Virus record (IMG/VR): IMGVR_UViG_3300006332_000038
Span: 1-34,239 of that record
Direction: 5' to 3' (one strand)
Source: a virus
Length of the DNA: 34,239 nt
Positions 16,825 to 25,634 of this stretch are shown here, one piece after another; the first letter of the stretch is position 1; each line of letters opens with the position of its first letter. The notes beneath the pieces are model-generated. The model did not search any database and had not been told where the DNA came from. It saw only the letters and a list, made by a program, of their open reading frames with translations. A program made the position numbers and the translations under genes.

Positions 16825-19449
16825 ATGGCTAACGGCGAATATCAGATTGGTCAGCGGTTTAAAAGCCCTGCTGGTGACACTTATGAAGTCATAGGCATAA
16901 GGCCCGACGGAAGCCCACGGGTCCGCGAGGTTACTACCCAAGAAGATTTAAGTAGCGGGTTTGCTCGCACAGTAGCCCAGGGAGCAACGTTTGGGTTGTC
17001 TGATGAGCTTCGTGGCGTTGGCAGGGGCTTAAAGGGCTTATTAACAGAAGGTGGCAGTTTTGCCGAAGACTACAGGTCAGGCAGACAAGCCGAACAAAGT
17101 GCATTACAAAAATATAGGGACCAAGCGGGTGGTGGAGCCGCCTTGCTTGCGGAAGGATTAGGAGGGTTAGCGGTAGGTTTTGGTGCCCCTGCGTTACTTA
17201 GGGGAGGGGCTGCGGGGCTTAGGGCAGGAGCCAGTGCGTTACGGTCTGGTCAAGGTTTACGACGAGCATCTCAAGCTGCCCAGGTTGCGGGGACAGGTGC
17301 CAAAGCTGCTAGAGCCGCACAGTTATCAGGAACAGGTGGCGGCATAAGTCACGCTGCTATTCAGGCTGGAAAGATTGGGGCACTAGAAGGGGGCATTTAC
17401 GGTGCGGCTGCGGCAGACGCAGACGAAGACACATTAGAAGAAAATATTAACGAGCGTATTACGGGTGGTTTGTTAGGGGCGGTTACTGGTGGTGGGTTAG
17501 GTGGAGTAATGGGAGGAACTATGCAAGCTGTAATCCCAAAAGCTCAAACTATATTTAAAGGATTAAGAGCGGGTCGCCTGGGGACAGGCTCCGTAGCAGA
17601 AGGTGCGGGATCAGCTTTAGATATGGCCCAGGAAGTAGGCGATCTGGCTATTGCTAAACAAATTCGTGACGAAGTAAACTCACAAGCACAATCAGGTGGA
17701 AATCTAAACTTTAGAGAATTAGCTGACGAATGGGCTTCTAAGGTCAACAAAAACAGCAAGGAATACAAAAAATATTTAGAGTCTGAAGACTCAGAATTGT
17801 TTGGTGGTTTGATGGCTTTAGCCAAACAAGGATTGCACAGAAAGTCTACTTTGTCGCCAGCCTTTCTTAGAACTATTGATAGTGTATTAGGTGATACATC
17901 TGGTGGACGGCTACTTGCAACGCTTAATGACCAGTTAGAAACAACGGCGGTTGTTGCTAGTGGTGCTGCTGGAGGAAAGGGCGACCCTGTAAGGTTTCTA
18001 AGAACTAATGCAGACGCTAATGCAGAGGGCACCGCTGCTGGCTTGCTTGGTGACTTAAAAGATGCAACGGGAGCAGGTCGAGTAGGCAGACAACGAGCGA
18101 CTGCTGAAAGCATTGATGAAGCCGCAAAAACATTAACAAACAAAGAATATTCTAGCTTGTACGATATGTCTGACGTTGAGTTTAATGACGTAAAAAAGGC
18201 GTTATTAGACACTCCTGAAGGGCGTTCAATCATTGAAGACCTGACAAACGCTATGGGGCCAAATCAACCTCTTGGCGGCGAATTGGTAGAAGCCCAGCTT
18301 GAAGCAACAAGGCTTGCTTACGTTCAAGCGTTAAATGCAAAACCCCAAAACAAAGCGTTAATAGCACGACTTAAGGATGGGCTAGACAAAACCTTTGACG
18401 TTGACCAATCAACGGGAGAAGTGTTCCGAAGGGTTATAGGGGCCAGTAACGTTAAAAGTAAACCTGGTCAAACGGTTTCATTGTTTGGAACCATAAATCC
18501 TGACGGCACGGTGACGCCTCCTGATTTAAGAGATTTAAACATTGAACAAGTAGACGTAATGCGGAGAGCATTGCGAGACTTAGCAGACACCAAATTAAAT
18601 TCTCCCGTTGCTACAACACGGGCTCTTGGGGCTCAAGCAAAAACACTGTTAAGTCGTTTAGATAATGTGGTAGATAATGCTGCCCCTAAATACGGCCAGG
18701 TGCGTCAAGATTTTGGTGCCAGAAGGGAAGCTACGCGGGCTTATGGCAAGGCATCAGAGGTATTTAACCAAAACGAAGTAGACGTAAAGACCTTTTACGA
18801 TACTCTGTCTGATGTTCCAGTTCGTGTAGGAAGAACGCAAGAGGGCGTGGGCCGTGCCATTAACAGGTCAGAAAAGCAAATGTTTAGGCAGGGAATACTT
18901 GATAACCTTGCAGACCAAGTACAAGATGCAGCAGATGAAGGGGCTAAAGTCGAAATTATAGATAAGGCGTTTAAGAAATACTTCGATCCACCTAACGGTG
19001 TATTTGTTGGCGATTTGAGCAGTGCTGATATAAAACGTTTAAGGGATAACTTAGTAAAAGGGAAACGCAATTTAAATTTTGCTGACAGCCTAAATAGTGA
19101 CAGTGCCGAAGCTCTGCATGGGGCAGTTATGCAGGACCGAGGCCAATTAGCGGCTACAGCTTTTGGTTACGCCCTTGCAGGACAGCCTGGAGCAGGTGCA
19201 AGAACAGGGATTGCCTCAATGATGTATGGCCCTGGTATGCTGGACAATGTGTCTAATGCTTTTGCAAAACGATTAGGGCAACAAACAAAAGCTGGATTGT
19301 TAGACGTAGCAGATAATATTGTTAAACAAGAAGCAAAAACGGTCCAAGAATTAGCACGAAGACAGTTATTGTCGGCAGCTACAGGTGCAGCAGGAACAGG
19401 TTTATTACAGTCGCTTAATGACCCCGAACGATTCCGAAGAAGACGTTAA
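16825..19449 (+). CDS. Internal virion protein 3, large
   Basis: This 874-residue protein has an N-terminal motif (FARTVAQGATFGLSDELRGVGRGLKG) found in large phage ejection proteins. Ala/Gly-rich hydrophobic segments at about 105-245 could insert in a membrane, and a long helical body follows. No lytic transglycosylase signature is evident. It is the last of the three ejection-type genes and directly precedes the lysis cassette. Confidence 0.65.
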   Translation: MANGEYQIGQRFKSPAGDTYEVIGIRPDGSPRVREVTTQEDLSSGFARTVAQGATFGLSDELRGVGRGLKGLLTEGGSFAEDYRSGRQAEQSALQKYRDQAGGGAALLAEGLGGLAVGFGAPALLRGGAAGLRAGASALRSGQGLRRASQAAQVAGTGAKAARAAQLSGTGGGISHAAIQAGKIGALEGGIYGAAAADADEDTLEENINERITGGLLGAVTGGGLGGVMGGTMQAVIPKAQTIFKGLRAGRLGTGSVAEGAGSALDMAQEVGDLAIAKQIRDEVNSQAQSGGNLNFRELADEWASKVNKNSKEYKKYLESEDSELFGGLMALAKQGLHRKSTLSPAFLRTIDSVLGDTSGGRLLATLNDQLETTAVVASGAAGGKGDPVRFLRTNADANAEGTAAGLLGDLKDATGAGRVGRQRATAESIDEAAKTLTNKEYSSLYDMSDVEFNDVKKALLDTPEGRSIIEDLTNAMGPNQPLGGELVEAQLEATRLAYVQALNAKPQNKALIARLKDGLDKTFDVDQSTGEVFRRVIGASNVKSKPGQTVSLFGTINPDGTVTPPDLRDLNIEQVDVMRRALRDLADTKLNSPVATTRALGAQAKTLLSRLDNVVDNAAPKYGQVRQDFGARREATRAYGKASEVFNQNEVDVKTFYDTLSDVPVRVGRTQEGVGRAINRSEKQMFRQGILDNLADQVQDAADEGAKVEIIDKAFKKYFDPPNGVFVGDLSSADIKRLRDNLVKGKRNLNFADSLNSDSAEALHGAVMQDRGQLAATAFGYALAGQPGAGARTGIASMMYGPGMLDNVSNAFAKRLGQQTKAGLLDVADNIVKQEAKTVQELARRQLLSAATGAAGTGLLQSLNDPERFRRRR

Positions 19450-19450
19450 T

Positions 19451-19768
19451 ATGATGAAACAGCTTTTGGCTGACGAGAAGGGCAAACTTTCCGCAGCCAG
19501 AACCTTTCTCGCCGTGTGCTTGGCGTTTACGGGGTTCATAATTGTGACGGATGCCTTGTTTTGGGGGGATGTCCCGAACGCGGCCTACGCACTACTCGGG
19601 ACCATCTTTACTGGATTGCTCGCATGGACATCTGGTCCAAGGATTGCACAGTATTTTGGACCCCAAATCGGAGCGATTGCCCAGGGGATCGGGAGTGCTG
19701 TCCGACAGCCACGACGACCCGAACTTTTGGATAACGACTCAAGATTCCGAGAGAATGACGAAAGGTGA
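19451..19768 (+). CDS. Holin candidate, 2 TM segments
   Basis: Translated from ATG 19451 (not an in-frame upstream TTG at 19385), the 105-residue product has a charged N-terminus, two hydrophobic segments (about 17-36 and 45-62) separated by a short turn, and a basic, polar C-terminus. This fits a class II holin. The endolysin gene starts inside its end (14-bp overlap), which is the common holin-endolysin arrangement. Confidence 0.65.
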   Translation: MMKQLLADEKGKLSAARTFLAVCLAFTGFIIVTDALFWGDVPNAAYALLGTIFTGLLAWTSGPRIAQYFGPQIGAIAQGIGSAVRQPRRPELLDNDSRFRENDER

Positions 19769-20201
19769 ATGGGTCGAGGTTTGTGGAGACAGGCTTCGAG
19801 AATTAGGCATTACAAACTTTACGCCATTAGAAATTTGTGATGTAGGCCGCAAGTCAGGCGACACCATTCTTCAAGCACCTAATTTTAAAATGCTTGAAAC
19901 TGCCATAAAACTGATAGATATTCTATCATGGCTTCGCGAGGAAGAAGTTACGGCTCCTGTGTTGGTCAATTCTTGGTACAGAGATCCTGACTACAATCAA
20001 GCAATAGGGGGAGTTATTACCTCAATGCACATTACTTGTGGTGCTGCTGATGTAGTTAAAATCGGCTATAAACCGAATGAAGTTGCGGATATGTTAGAAC
20101 GGCATCCTCAAAGTCATTTATTTGGAATAGGTCGATACGAGACATTTACTCATATAGACATACGAGGAATGATCGGTAGACCTACGCCAGCCCGATGGTA
20201 A
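19755..20201 (+). CDS. Endolysin, M15-type D-Ala-D-Ala peptidase
   Basis: This 148-residue enzyme should cleave peptidoglycan cross-bridges. The zinc-site pattern SxHxxGxAAD (His92, Asp99) and THIDI (His133, Asp135) marks the Peptidase_M15_3 class, and the SWYRDPDYN motif at 73-81 is also typical. I choose ATG 19755 because the domain begins there and it overlaps the holin gene; earlier in-frame codons extend into holin coding sequence. It has no signal peptide, so export depends on the holin. Confidence 0.85.
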   Translation: MTKGEWVEVCGDRLRELGITNFTPLEICDVGRKSGDTILQAPNFKMLETAIKLIDILSWLREEEVTAPVLVNSWYRDPDYNQAIGGVITSMHITCGAADVVKIGYKPNEVADMLERHPQSHLFGIGRYETFTHIDIRGMIGRPTPARW

Positions 20202-20824
20202 GAATACCAACATGGGTGTGGATAGCGGTCCCTGCTTCTTTATTAGTATTTGCGTTAGTTAATCAACTAACAGAATCAGCGTACTGGCGTGGAATTGCAG
20301 AGGACACAGCAGTCAGGGTAGAAGAACAACAGGTTGTTATTGATTCTATTTCTGAAAGAACAGACTCGCTTGAGATAGAGCTAGAGCGTTCAGATTCAGC
20401 CATCGTAGAAATACGGACACAGAATCAAGTTGAGGTTGCCAGGCTTAGAGAGCGTAGCCGTCAGGCACAAATGCGTTCTGAGGCTATTACAGCCAGCCTG
20501 AGAGAATCCCTAGATTCGATCCAGGTCGTTAAGCTAGACGAAATCGTAGAAAGCTACGAAACGCAGATTGCTGTACTAGACTCCCTGGTTATCGAAGAAC
20601 GAACTCTTACCGCTGCCGAACGGTTAAGGGCTGACCAAGCTCAAGAGCTTATCCTGACCATGCGACAAGAACTGACGGCACATGAGTTCAAGGACATAAT
20701 CCAACGACGGCAAATAGAAGCCTTAGACAAGGCGATGAACCCATCTCTAGGTCTACGCTTAAAGGTTGATTGGTGGCTGGCAGCTACGGGGTTAGCTGCG
20801 GGTTATGTCATATGGGGTAGGTAA
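20195..20824 (+). CDS. Spanin candidate with a membrane segment at each end
   Basis: The 209-residue product has an N-terminal hydrophobic segment (about 5-24), a long Glu/Arg/Ser coiled coil (about 35-185) and a C-terminal hydrophobic segment (about 193-207). It follows the endolysin with a 7-bp overlap, where spanins are found. It has no lipobox Cys, so it is neither a classical inner spanin nor a known unimolecular spanin. It may be a new arrangement or a tail/lysis accessory. Confidence 0.6.
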   Translation: MVRIPTWVWIAVPASLLVFALVNQLTESAYWRGIAEDTAVRVEEQQVVIDSISERTDSLEIELERSDSAIVEIRTQNQVEVARLRERSRQAQMRSEAITASLRESLDSIQVVKLDEIVESYETQIAVLDSLVIEERTLTAAERLRADQAQELILTMRQELTAHEFKDIIQRRQIEALDKAMNPSLGLRLKVDWWLAATGLAAGYVIWGR

Positions 20825-21711
20825 TGTCTACAATCGTAGCAGTTGCTAGTGATCTGCACTGCGGATCGACTATCGGGTTGTGTCCCGATACAGGTATAGA
20901 ATTAGACGATGGTGGTTGGTACGAAGCGTCCGACGCTCAAAAATGGTTATGGAGCGAATGGAAACAGCACTGGCAAATTGTTAAGACGTTATCCAGAAAA
21001 AAAACACTACACCTTGTCTTGAACGGGGACATGATTGATGGCGACCACCACAGAACTCCCCAGATCGCCAGTCCGCTTACAGGGATCCATATACGAACAG
21101 CAATGGAATCTTTGGCTGTTCCGTTAGCTCTTAAACCGAAACAGGTTCATGTAGTTCGGGGGACACCTTCTCATGTTGGTCGGTCAGCAGAATCAGAAGA
21201 AGGCATAGCGAGAGCGTTGCACGGCCAAGGCTGGCCCGTAGAGCAAGATCCTGACACGGGTATGTATTCGAGCTATCGACGCAGGTTAGATATCGGCAGT
21301 GTGCGGTTGGATATTGCTCATCATGGTCGTATGGGTCAGCGAGCTAACACCAGGCGTTCATACTCGTCGTTATACGCATTTGATGTCTGGGCCGAAAACG
21401 CACTTGATATGTGGCAAGAGATGAAAAGAGGAAATCTCCAAAAAGCGTGGGACGAAAAACGCCCACCCGATATTGGTATCCGATCACATAATCATCAGTA
21501 CATGGACAGTGGGTACGATCATCGTGGTGTTACTCGCATGATTGCGTGTCCCGCGTTTCAACTTGCGACTGAATGGGTCCATAGAATCGCTGCCGAAAAC
21601 ATGGCAAGTATCGGGATCTTAGTTCTTGTTATTGAAGACGACGGTAGCGTCGAAGTAAAACCATTGCTGTCTAATGTGTCTCGCACAACACCGATCCAGG
21701 GCGAGAAATGA
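20824..21711 (+). CDS. Metallophosphoesterase (calcineurin-like)
   Basis: The 295-residue product has calcineurin-like motifs in order: SDLHCGS (9-15), NGD (67-69), the position usually GNHE here reading GTPSH (113-117), AHHG (165-168) and SHNH (221-224). Most metal ligands are present although the GNHE motif has changed. Phosphodiesterases of this type are frequent in marine phages and their substrates are unknown. Start and stop overlap the neighbours by 1-4 bp. Confidence 0.8.
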   Translation: MSTIVAVASDLHCGSTIGLCPDTGIELDDGGWYEASDAQKWLWSEWKQHWQIVKTLSRKKTLHLVLNGDMIDGDHHRTPQIASPLTGIHIRTAMESLAVPLALKPKQVHVVRGTPSHVGRSAESEEGIARALHGQGWPVEQDPDTGMYSSYRRRLDIGSVRLDIAHHGRMGQRANTRRSYSSLYAFDVWAENALDMWQEMKRGNLQKAWDEKRPPDIGIRSHNHQYMDSGYDHRGVTRMIACPAFQLATEWVHRIAAENMASIGILVLVIEDDGSVEVKPLLSNVSRTTPIQGEK

Positions 21712-21974
21712 GCATGACCGAAGAAGACATTATCAAAGAAATTCTGGCAATACGGACGCATGAGGGCGATCAGGATTCTTTTACAACAACAGAACTGAGT
21801 GACGCGATAGGTTTGAGCAGTCCTACTGTGCGAAAAAAACTTCGGGTGCTCTGGAACGCTGGTCGGCTGGAAGCAACCCAAAAACGCATAGCAGGTATAG
21901 ATGGTAGGTCGTACATGAGAGCGGCGTATCGACTTCTTCCTCCGAAGGAAACCCAGGATGAAGGAACCGAATGA
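21708..21974 (+). CDS. Winged-helix DNA-binding protein
   Basis: The 88-residue product shows a helix-turn-helix (about residues 26-50: TTTELSDAIGLSSPTVRKKLRVLW) followed by a basic wing. It is a likely DNA-binding regulator. It is coupled to the phosphoesterase by an ATGA overlap and lies near the end of the late operon. Its target is unknown. Confidence 0.7.
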   Translation: MSMTEEDIIKEILAIRTHEGDQDSFTTTELSDAIGLSSPTVRKKLRVLWNAGRLEATQKRIAGIDGRSYMRAAYRLLPPKETQDEGTE

Positions 21975-22251
21975 AATCCAACAGGTTATCGACAGAGCGG
22001 TCGAAGCGTACCTGATCTGTCAAAAAAGAAACACGGCCCGTGGAAAGCCTATTGGGGATCTGTCAAAACAACACCCGCAACACTTTAAGAAATTAAAGAA
22101 CAACAAGTTCCGTTGGATAGGAAAATCGCCAGACGACATCATAGAGGAGTATCTTTCTCAATTCGGATACCCTCCAGCAAGCCGCGTATGGCAACTTTTA
22201 TGCGATATGGTCGCTAACCGTGCTGAGGGGCGAATTAACAGACATCTCTAG
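21958..22251 (+). CDS. Last gene of the rightward operon, unknown
   Basis: The 97-residue soluble protein overlaps the previous gene by 17 bp. It is rich in Lys, Gln and Arg with no clear family signature. It is the last gene before the convergent junction with the leftward early genes. Confidence 0.6.
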   Translation: MKEPNEIQQVIDRAVEAYLICQKRNTARGKPIGDLSKQHPQHFKKLKNNKFRWIGKSPDDIIEEYLSQFGYPPASRVWQLLCDMVANRAEGRINRHL

Positions 22252-22311
22252 TCTGCCCTACCCAACACCCTCGGAATGGTCGCCATGTGCCTTAAAACGC
22301 AACCTCGCGGG

Positions 22312-22902
22312 TCAAAATCGCTCAAGATCCAAAATAAAAACAAGTTTTAAGAAGTTGGGTGGCAACAGGTGTTCAAAACCGTAAAAAGCGGTTTTTGTCC
22401 CCCTGGCCTTGAGGCGAGCGTCGAGAATCAACTCGTCTGTTTGGTGTGTGTTTAAAATGTCGGGCTCTGCCCAGCCACATAACCAGAACGTGTTGTGGTC
22501 TTTTCTGACAACAATGAACTCTGGTGTCTCGGCGTCCTTGAATACAAGCGGGTACTTCCCGTGCTCGACAGTCTTTATTCCGCAATCAATACCCAAGCTG
22601 GAAAGATCGGGCCGTCTATACAAAGAAGAATCTCCCACAGACCAATCTATGAAAGGGGTGCCCAAATACTTCTCGACCGCACACTCACCCAGGTATCCCG
22701 TCGTCCACCGCTTGTGCTCGTTGCTGCCATCAATCTGGTGATGTGCCTCTTTTCGTTTTTCAGCTATAACCTTTGTGACCCAAGCCGAAAGCCGATCTAT
22801 AAATGAATCTTCGAGAGTAACGACCACAAACGTGTCAGCAAATGCGTCTACATATTCTTCGTAGCTATATAGGGCGTCTAAATACTCTTGGTACTGACTC
22901 AC
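22312..22902 (-). CDS. Conserved protein, possibly nuclease-like fold
   Basis: The 196-residue product starts with GTG right behind the preceding stop. The part RPDLSSLGIDCGIKTVEHGKYP (about 94-115) recalls phage proteins with a restriction-endonuclease-like core, but the usual acidic residue before xK is replaced by Gly/Ile, so catalysis is doubtful. A helical N-terminus contains GYLGECAVEKYLG. It is the last gene of the early operon and directly follows the PAPS-reductase-like gene. Confidence 0.55.
   Translation of the reverse strand: MSQYQEYLDALYSYEEYVDAFADTFVVVTLEDSFIDRLSAWVTKVIAEKRKEAHHQIDGSNEHKRWTTGYLGECAVEKYLGTPFIDWSVGDSSLYRRPDLSSLGIDCGIKTVEHGKYPLVFKDAETPEFIVVRKDHNTFWLCGWAEPDILNTHQTDELILDARLKARGTKTAFYGFEHLLPPNFLKLVFILDLERF
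22375..22395. terminator. A/T-flanked hairpin inside the 3' end of the convergent gene
   Basis: A 7-bp stem (AAAACCG with CGGTTTT) has a 7-nt loop and is followed by T. It lies about 125 bp after the last rightward gene but inside the coding region of the leftward gene. It could stop rightward transcription at the junction. The stem is AT-rich, so the call is tentative. Confidence 0.4.
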
Positions 22903-23736
22903 TCACACCCCACACATACCTTCACACTCACTTCCAAACATATCTACCTGGTCGGGATCGCCACCAAAGATGACTTCTGACAGTGGGGTCAAAGAGCGAT
23001 GAACATATCCAGGCGAATTACGGCCCCGTGCGGTCATGTCCCTAATGTCGTTATCAAATTCTACAGCTTTGCCAAATTCGTCAGGATGATTGTCTTGTAA
23101 CCATTTCCAGTAGCTATCGGAATGGTATGGACAATAGACGCAAGCGGATCGCTCGGGTTTAGGCAAACCAACGTCTTCAATAATTTTATAGCAATCTTCT
23201 CTAGTAATACCAAGATCGACCAGTGGAAACGAATTAGTACACCAGTTGAGTGGGGATGGCTTTAACCGCTCCACCTCATCAAGAGAAATCCCCATCATGC
23301 AACGAACCCGCTCTTTAACCCGTTGCCTCGGTTTATAACCCATGTGTTTACGGACCGCTTTAATGATGGGTTGAATCTTAAATTCCTGAGTACACTGCCT
23401 CATTAACATTCCTGTAGACCCGTCAGAGTTCTTGGTAAAAAGCGGAACACTAATAAATCGTTCCCCCGATCTCTGTCGGTCCACTACCCATTCACTTAAG
23501 CGACCTTTTTGGGCCACAATAACCTCAATCCCATGTGACTCTGCGTAAGTCTTTAAAACCTCTAAATACTCATACACCCACGCAGGTTCATCTCCAGTAT
23601 CAGCAAAGATCGCTACGTCGGGCTTTGGCACCCTGTCGTCCGTACACGCCAAGACCAACAACGCCGAACTCTGGACACCCGCACCTAATGACAAATAGGT
23701 GAAATCAAAATCCCCAGAAGTGGTATCAATCCTCAT
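22903..23736 (-). CDS. PAPS-reductase-like PP-loop ATPase
   Basis: From ATG 23736 the product has 277 residues (a TTG six bases upstream is less likely). It has the PP-loop variant SLGAGVQSS (16-24), ADTGDE (45-50), RQCTQEFKIQPI (113-124), a CVYC pair (Cys199/Cys202) and a C-terminal CEGMC (Cys271/Cys275). These fit the phosphoadenosine-phosphosulfate reductase / N-type ATP pyrophosphatase superfamily. Such phage proteins have unproven roles; sulfur transfer to nucleic acid or nucleotide is one idea. It overlaps the TerS-like gene by 11 bp. Confidence 0.8.
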   Translation of the reverse strand: MRIDTTSGDFDFTYLSLGAGVQSSALLVLACTDDRVPKPDVAIFADTGDEPAWVYEYLEVLKTYAESHGIEVIVAQKGRLSEWVVDRQRSGERFISVPLFTKNSDGSTGMLMRQCTQEFKIQPIIKAVRKHMGYKPRQRVKERVRCMMGISLDEVERLKPSPLNWCTNSFPLVDLGITREDCYKIIEDVGLPKPERSACVYCPYHSDSYWKWLQDNHPDEFGKAVEFDNDIRDMTARGRNSPGYVHRSLTPLSEVIFGGDPDQVDMFGSECEGMCGV

Positions 23737-24202
23737 CAACAATCTCGTAGTCAGCCTCGGGTAACTCTGTAGAGCTTTCGTGCTCCACCTTTTTCAAGGC
23801 GTTCAAGAAATCAGTTCCTATGCTCACAACGTTCAGCGTGGCGTCAGGCTTACCATACTCCTCGCGGTTATATCGCTCAGACATCCACCGTCGCTGTTCC
23901 GCTTTCAACCTGGCGGCTTGTACAGACCCGTCGTCCGCATCATCAACTATGGACAACGCTTCTTCAACAAGGTTAGACCCTATGATCTTTTTGTTGTCCT
24001 GCCACCTCTGCCAACGTTCTCCCGTCCTGTCGCTATGGAGCCATTTATAGAATACACCCATACTAACGTGCCCAATATCAGGCTCAATATTCTTTAACAA
24101 ACGTTCTACACTACGAACTTCCAAATACTTCTCAAAAATGACGGTTTCACCAAGTCCAGTAAGAGCCTTGTATGCCGCCTTAATAATCGGTCGTCCAGCC
24201 AC
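23726..24202 (-). CDS. terS: Probable terminase small subunit
   Basis: The 158-residue product starts with GTG behind a GAGGAG ribosome-binding site. It has an N-terminal HTH-like region and a central motif QAARLKAEQRRWMSERYNREEYGKP (95-119). This matches the ARLRVDxRKW...YGxK signature of Sf6-type small terminase subunits. It should recognise viral DNA for packaging. Unusually, it is on the opposite strand from terL and about 21 kb away within early genes. Confidence 0.7.
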   Translation of the reverse strand: MAGRPIIKAAYKALTGLGETVIFEKYLEVRSVERLLKNIEPDIGHVSMGVFYKWLHSDRTGERWQRWQDNKKIIGSNLVEEALSIVDDADDGSVQAARLKAEQRRWMSERYNREEYGKPDATLNVVSIGTDFLNALKKVEHESSTELPEADYEIVDED

Positions 24203-24221
24203 TAGTCATTCTCCTCTTTAG

Positions 24222-24452
24222 TTACCATGACTGTATAATCATTTCAAGCTTGGCGTCTAACGCCTCCCTAGACAGGGGGATGCCGTTCTTGTCGAACCTC
24301 AAGGGATCGTTGTCTGGCAACCTGTCGCGAGACTCTACTTTGTCTAACACTGCGGATATCATTGTCTCAAGATGTTGTGCGACCGACTCAGACACGCCTT
24401 GTCTGAAATCAATCGTCTTTAATACTCGCAACAACAACTCTACTTCGGCCAC
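24222..24452 (-). CDS. Small helical protein
   Basis: The 76-residue product starts with GTG with a strong GAGGAGG site, and overlaps the upstream gene by 13 bp. It looks all-helical with no membrane segment or metal motif. It lies between two early genes; no function can be assigned. Confidence 0.6.
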   Translation of the reverse strand: MAEVELLLRVLKTIDFRQGVSESVAQHLETMISAVLDKVESRDRLPDNDPLRFDKNGIPLSREALDAKLEMIIQSW

Positions 24453-24793
24453 AAGTCCTCCTCATCCCTCAAATATCTTCCATCATCAGCCCATATCTTT
24501 GTTTTGTCTAAGTTGAAGTCTTCAATAATCTTTACGAGCTTTATCGGTGACTGAGTATTATCGTATATCAGCAAATCGCAATGTTTTCTGCCTCGCTTCT
24601 CAACGTATGCGACGACCTCTTCAATCGTTGGGTGCGAGCCATACCAAGACACCTTCCCCCTCTGCCCTTCGTGCTTGTTAATTCCTAGTGCTGAGTACCT
24701 ACCGCAACCACGTGCGGCTGTGTATTCCCAATTTGAATAGCTGGTCATGTCGGCCACATACCTCCCTTTACTCGGGCCATAGGTGCTCCTCAT
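24440..24793 (-). CDS. Unknown early protein
   Basis: I choose ATG 24793, which follows an AAGGTG site and overlaps the helicase end by 26 bp; an ORF extension to 24880 is inside helicase code. The product has 117 residues, alpha/beta in appearance, rich in Tyr, Trp and charged residues, without a membrane segment. It ends DEEDLWPK, similar to the helicase end EEHLWPE, which is curious but short. Function unknown. Confidence 0.6.
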   Translation of the reverse strand: MRSTYGPSKGRYVADMTSYSNWEYTAARGCGRYSALGINKHEGQRGKVSWYGSHPTIEEVVAYVEKRGRKHCDLLIYDNTQSPIKLVKIIEDFNLDKTKIWADDGRYLRDEEDLWPK

Positions 24794-25634
24794 GTGGATC
24801 ACCTTCGCGAACCGATAGGGTTCGGTAGTCCCACTCAATCGGAATCTCAATCGTAGGCCCGTGGCGGTTCTTAGCCGCACACAGATAAGTCATAGCACTG
24901 TTCATGTGACGTTCATAACGGCTATGGTCGAGAAGCAACACTAGATCGCTGCTGGCTTCTAGAATCATACCACCAAATAAACCCTGGCTTCTTGGTGTAG
25001 AATCGTAATTACCAGACGTAGTTCTGTTGAACTGACTCAAACAAACTATGGTGCACTGGTTTTCTACCGCCCATGCCCGAAGCTCGGTTACAATACGTTG
25101 TGTCGCCCTGTAGATAGCATCTTCGTCACCTAGTTGCACAAGCTGGAGGTAGTCAAGAACGAAGTATCTGCATCCGTCATCGTAGCAAGCCTTACAGTAA
25201 TCAACGACGGACTTCCATGTGCTCAACAGGTTTGTAGGCACCCATAAGGGCGGCGACCCTTGCATGGCCCTCCTAGCGTCCCTCCAAACGAGTTCGGTAA
25301 ACCCGCCCCGCTCTAGCTTGGATATTTTGGTGTTGGTATGTAGGGAATACAGTCGCGTTGCTAACTGCTGTGCCGACATTTCTAGGCTTATATAGCCCAC
25401 GCTGACACCATGATTTAATGCGGCACTCGCCATATTTAACGCCAGTGCAGACTTGCCAAACCCTGGGTTGGCCCCAACGGACACAAACCAACCCTGAGCA
25501 AACCCGCCGCCCCCGCCATCATCCCTACATATACGATTTAAGGTCGGCAAGCCAGTTGGCACACTAACAATTTCTTCTTGTTGCTTGACCTCATAACTCT
25601 CAAGGAAGTCAGACGATAGTATGTCCTGTTTCAT
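24768..25634 (-). CDS. DnaB-family replicative helicase (C-terminal domain)
   Basis: From ATG 25634 (ATGA overlap with the exonuclease gene) the product has 288 residues. It has Walker A GANPGFGKS (54-62), Walker B FVLDYLQLV (158-166) and the LSQFNR motif of RecA-fold DnaB helicases. It lacks the N-terminal primase-interaction domain of cellular DnaB (about 450 residues). It should unwind the phage DNA at the fork, probably loaded by the initiator-like protein at 26464-27198. Confidence 0.9.
   Translation of the reverse strand: MKQDILSSDFLESYEVKQQEEIVSVPTGLPTLNRICRDDGGGGGFAQGWFVSVGANPGFGKSALALNMASAALNHGVSVGYISLEMSAQQLATRLYSLHTNTKISKLERGGFTELVWRDARRAMQGSPPLWVPTNLLSTWKSVVDYCKACYDDGCRYFVLDYLQLVQLGDEDAIYRATQRIVTELRAWAVENQCTIVCLSQFNRTTSGNYDSTPRSQGLFGGMILEASSDLVLLLDHSRYERHMNSAMTYLCAAKNRHGPTIEIPIEWDYRTLSVREGDPHEEHLWPE

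Noticed and set aside
17544-18233. 229-residue minus-strand ORF inside the large ejection-protein gene
   Set aside because: It lies fully antisense to a continuous late gene and has no family signature or start signal.
19385-19450. N-terminal extension of the holin candidate
   Set aside because: It lies inside the coding region of the large ejection protein; ATG 19451 directly follows that gene's stop.
19551-19754. N-terminal extension of the endolysin
   Set aside because: The extension is read inside the holin gene and lacks domain features; ATG 19755 gives a full M15 domain and a normal holin-endolysin overlap.
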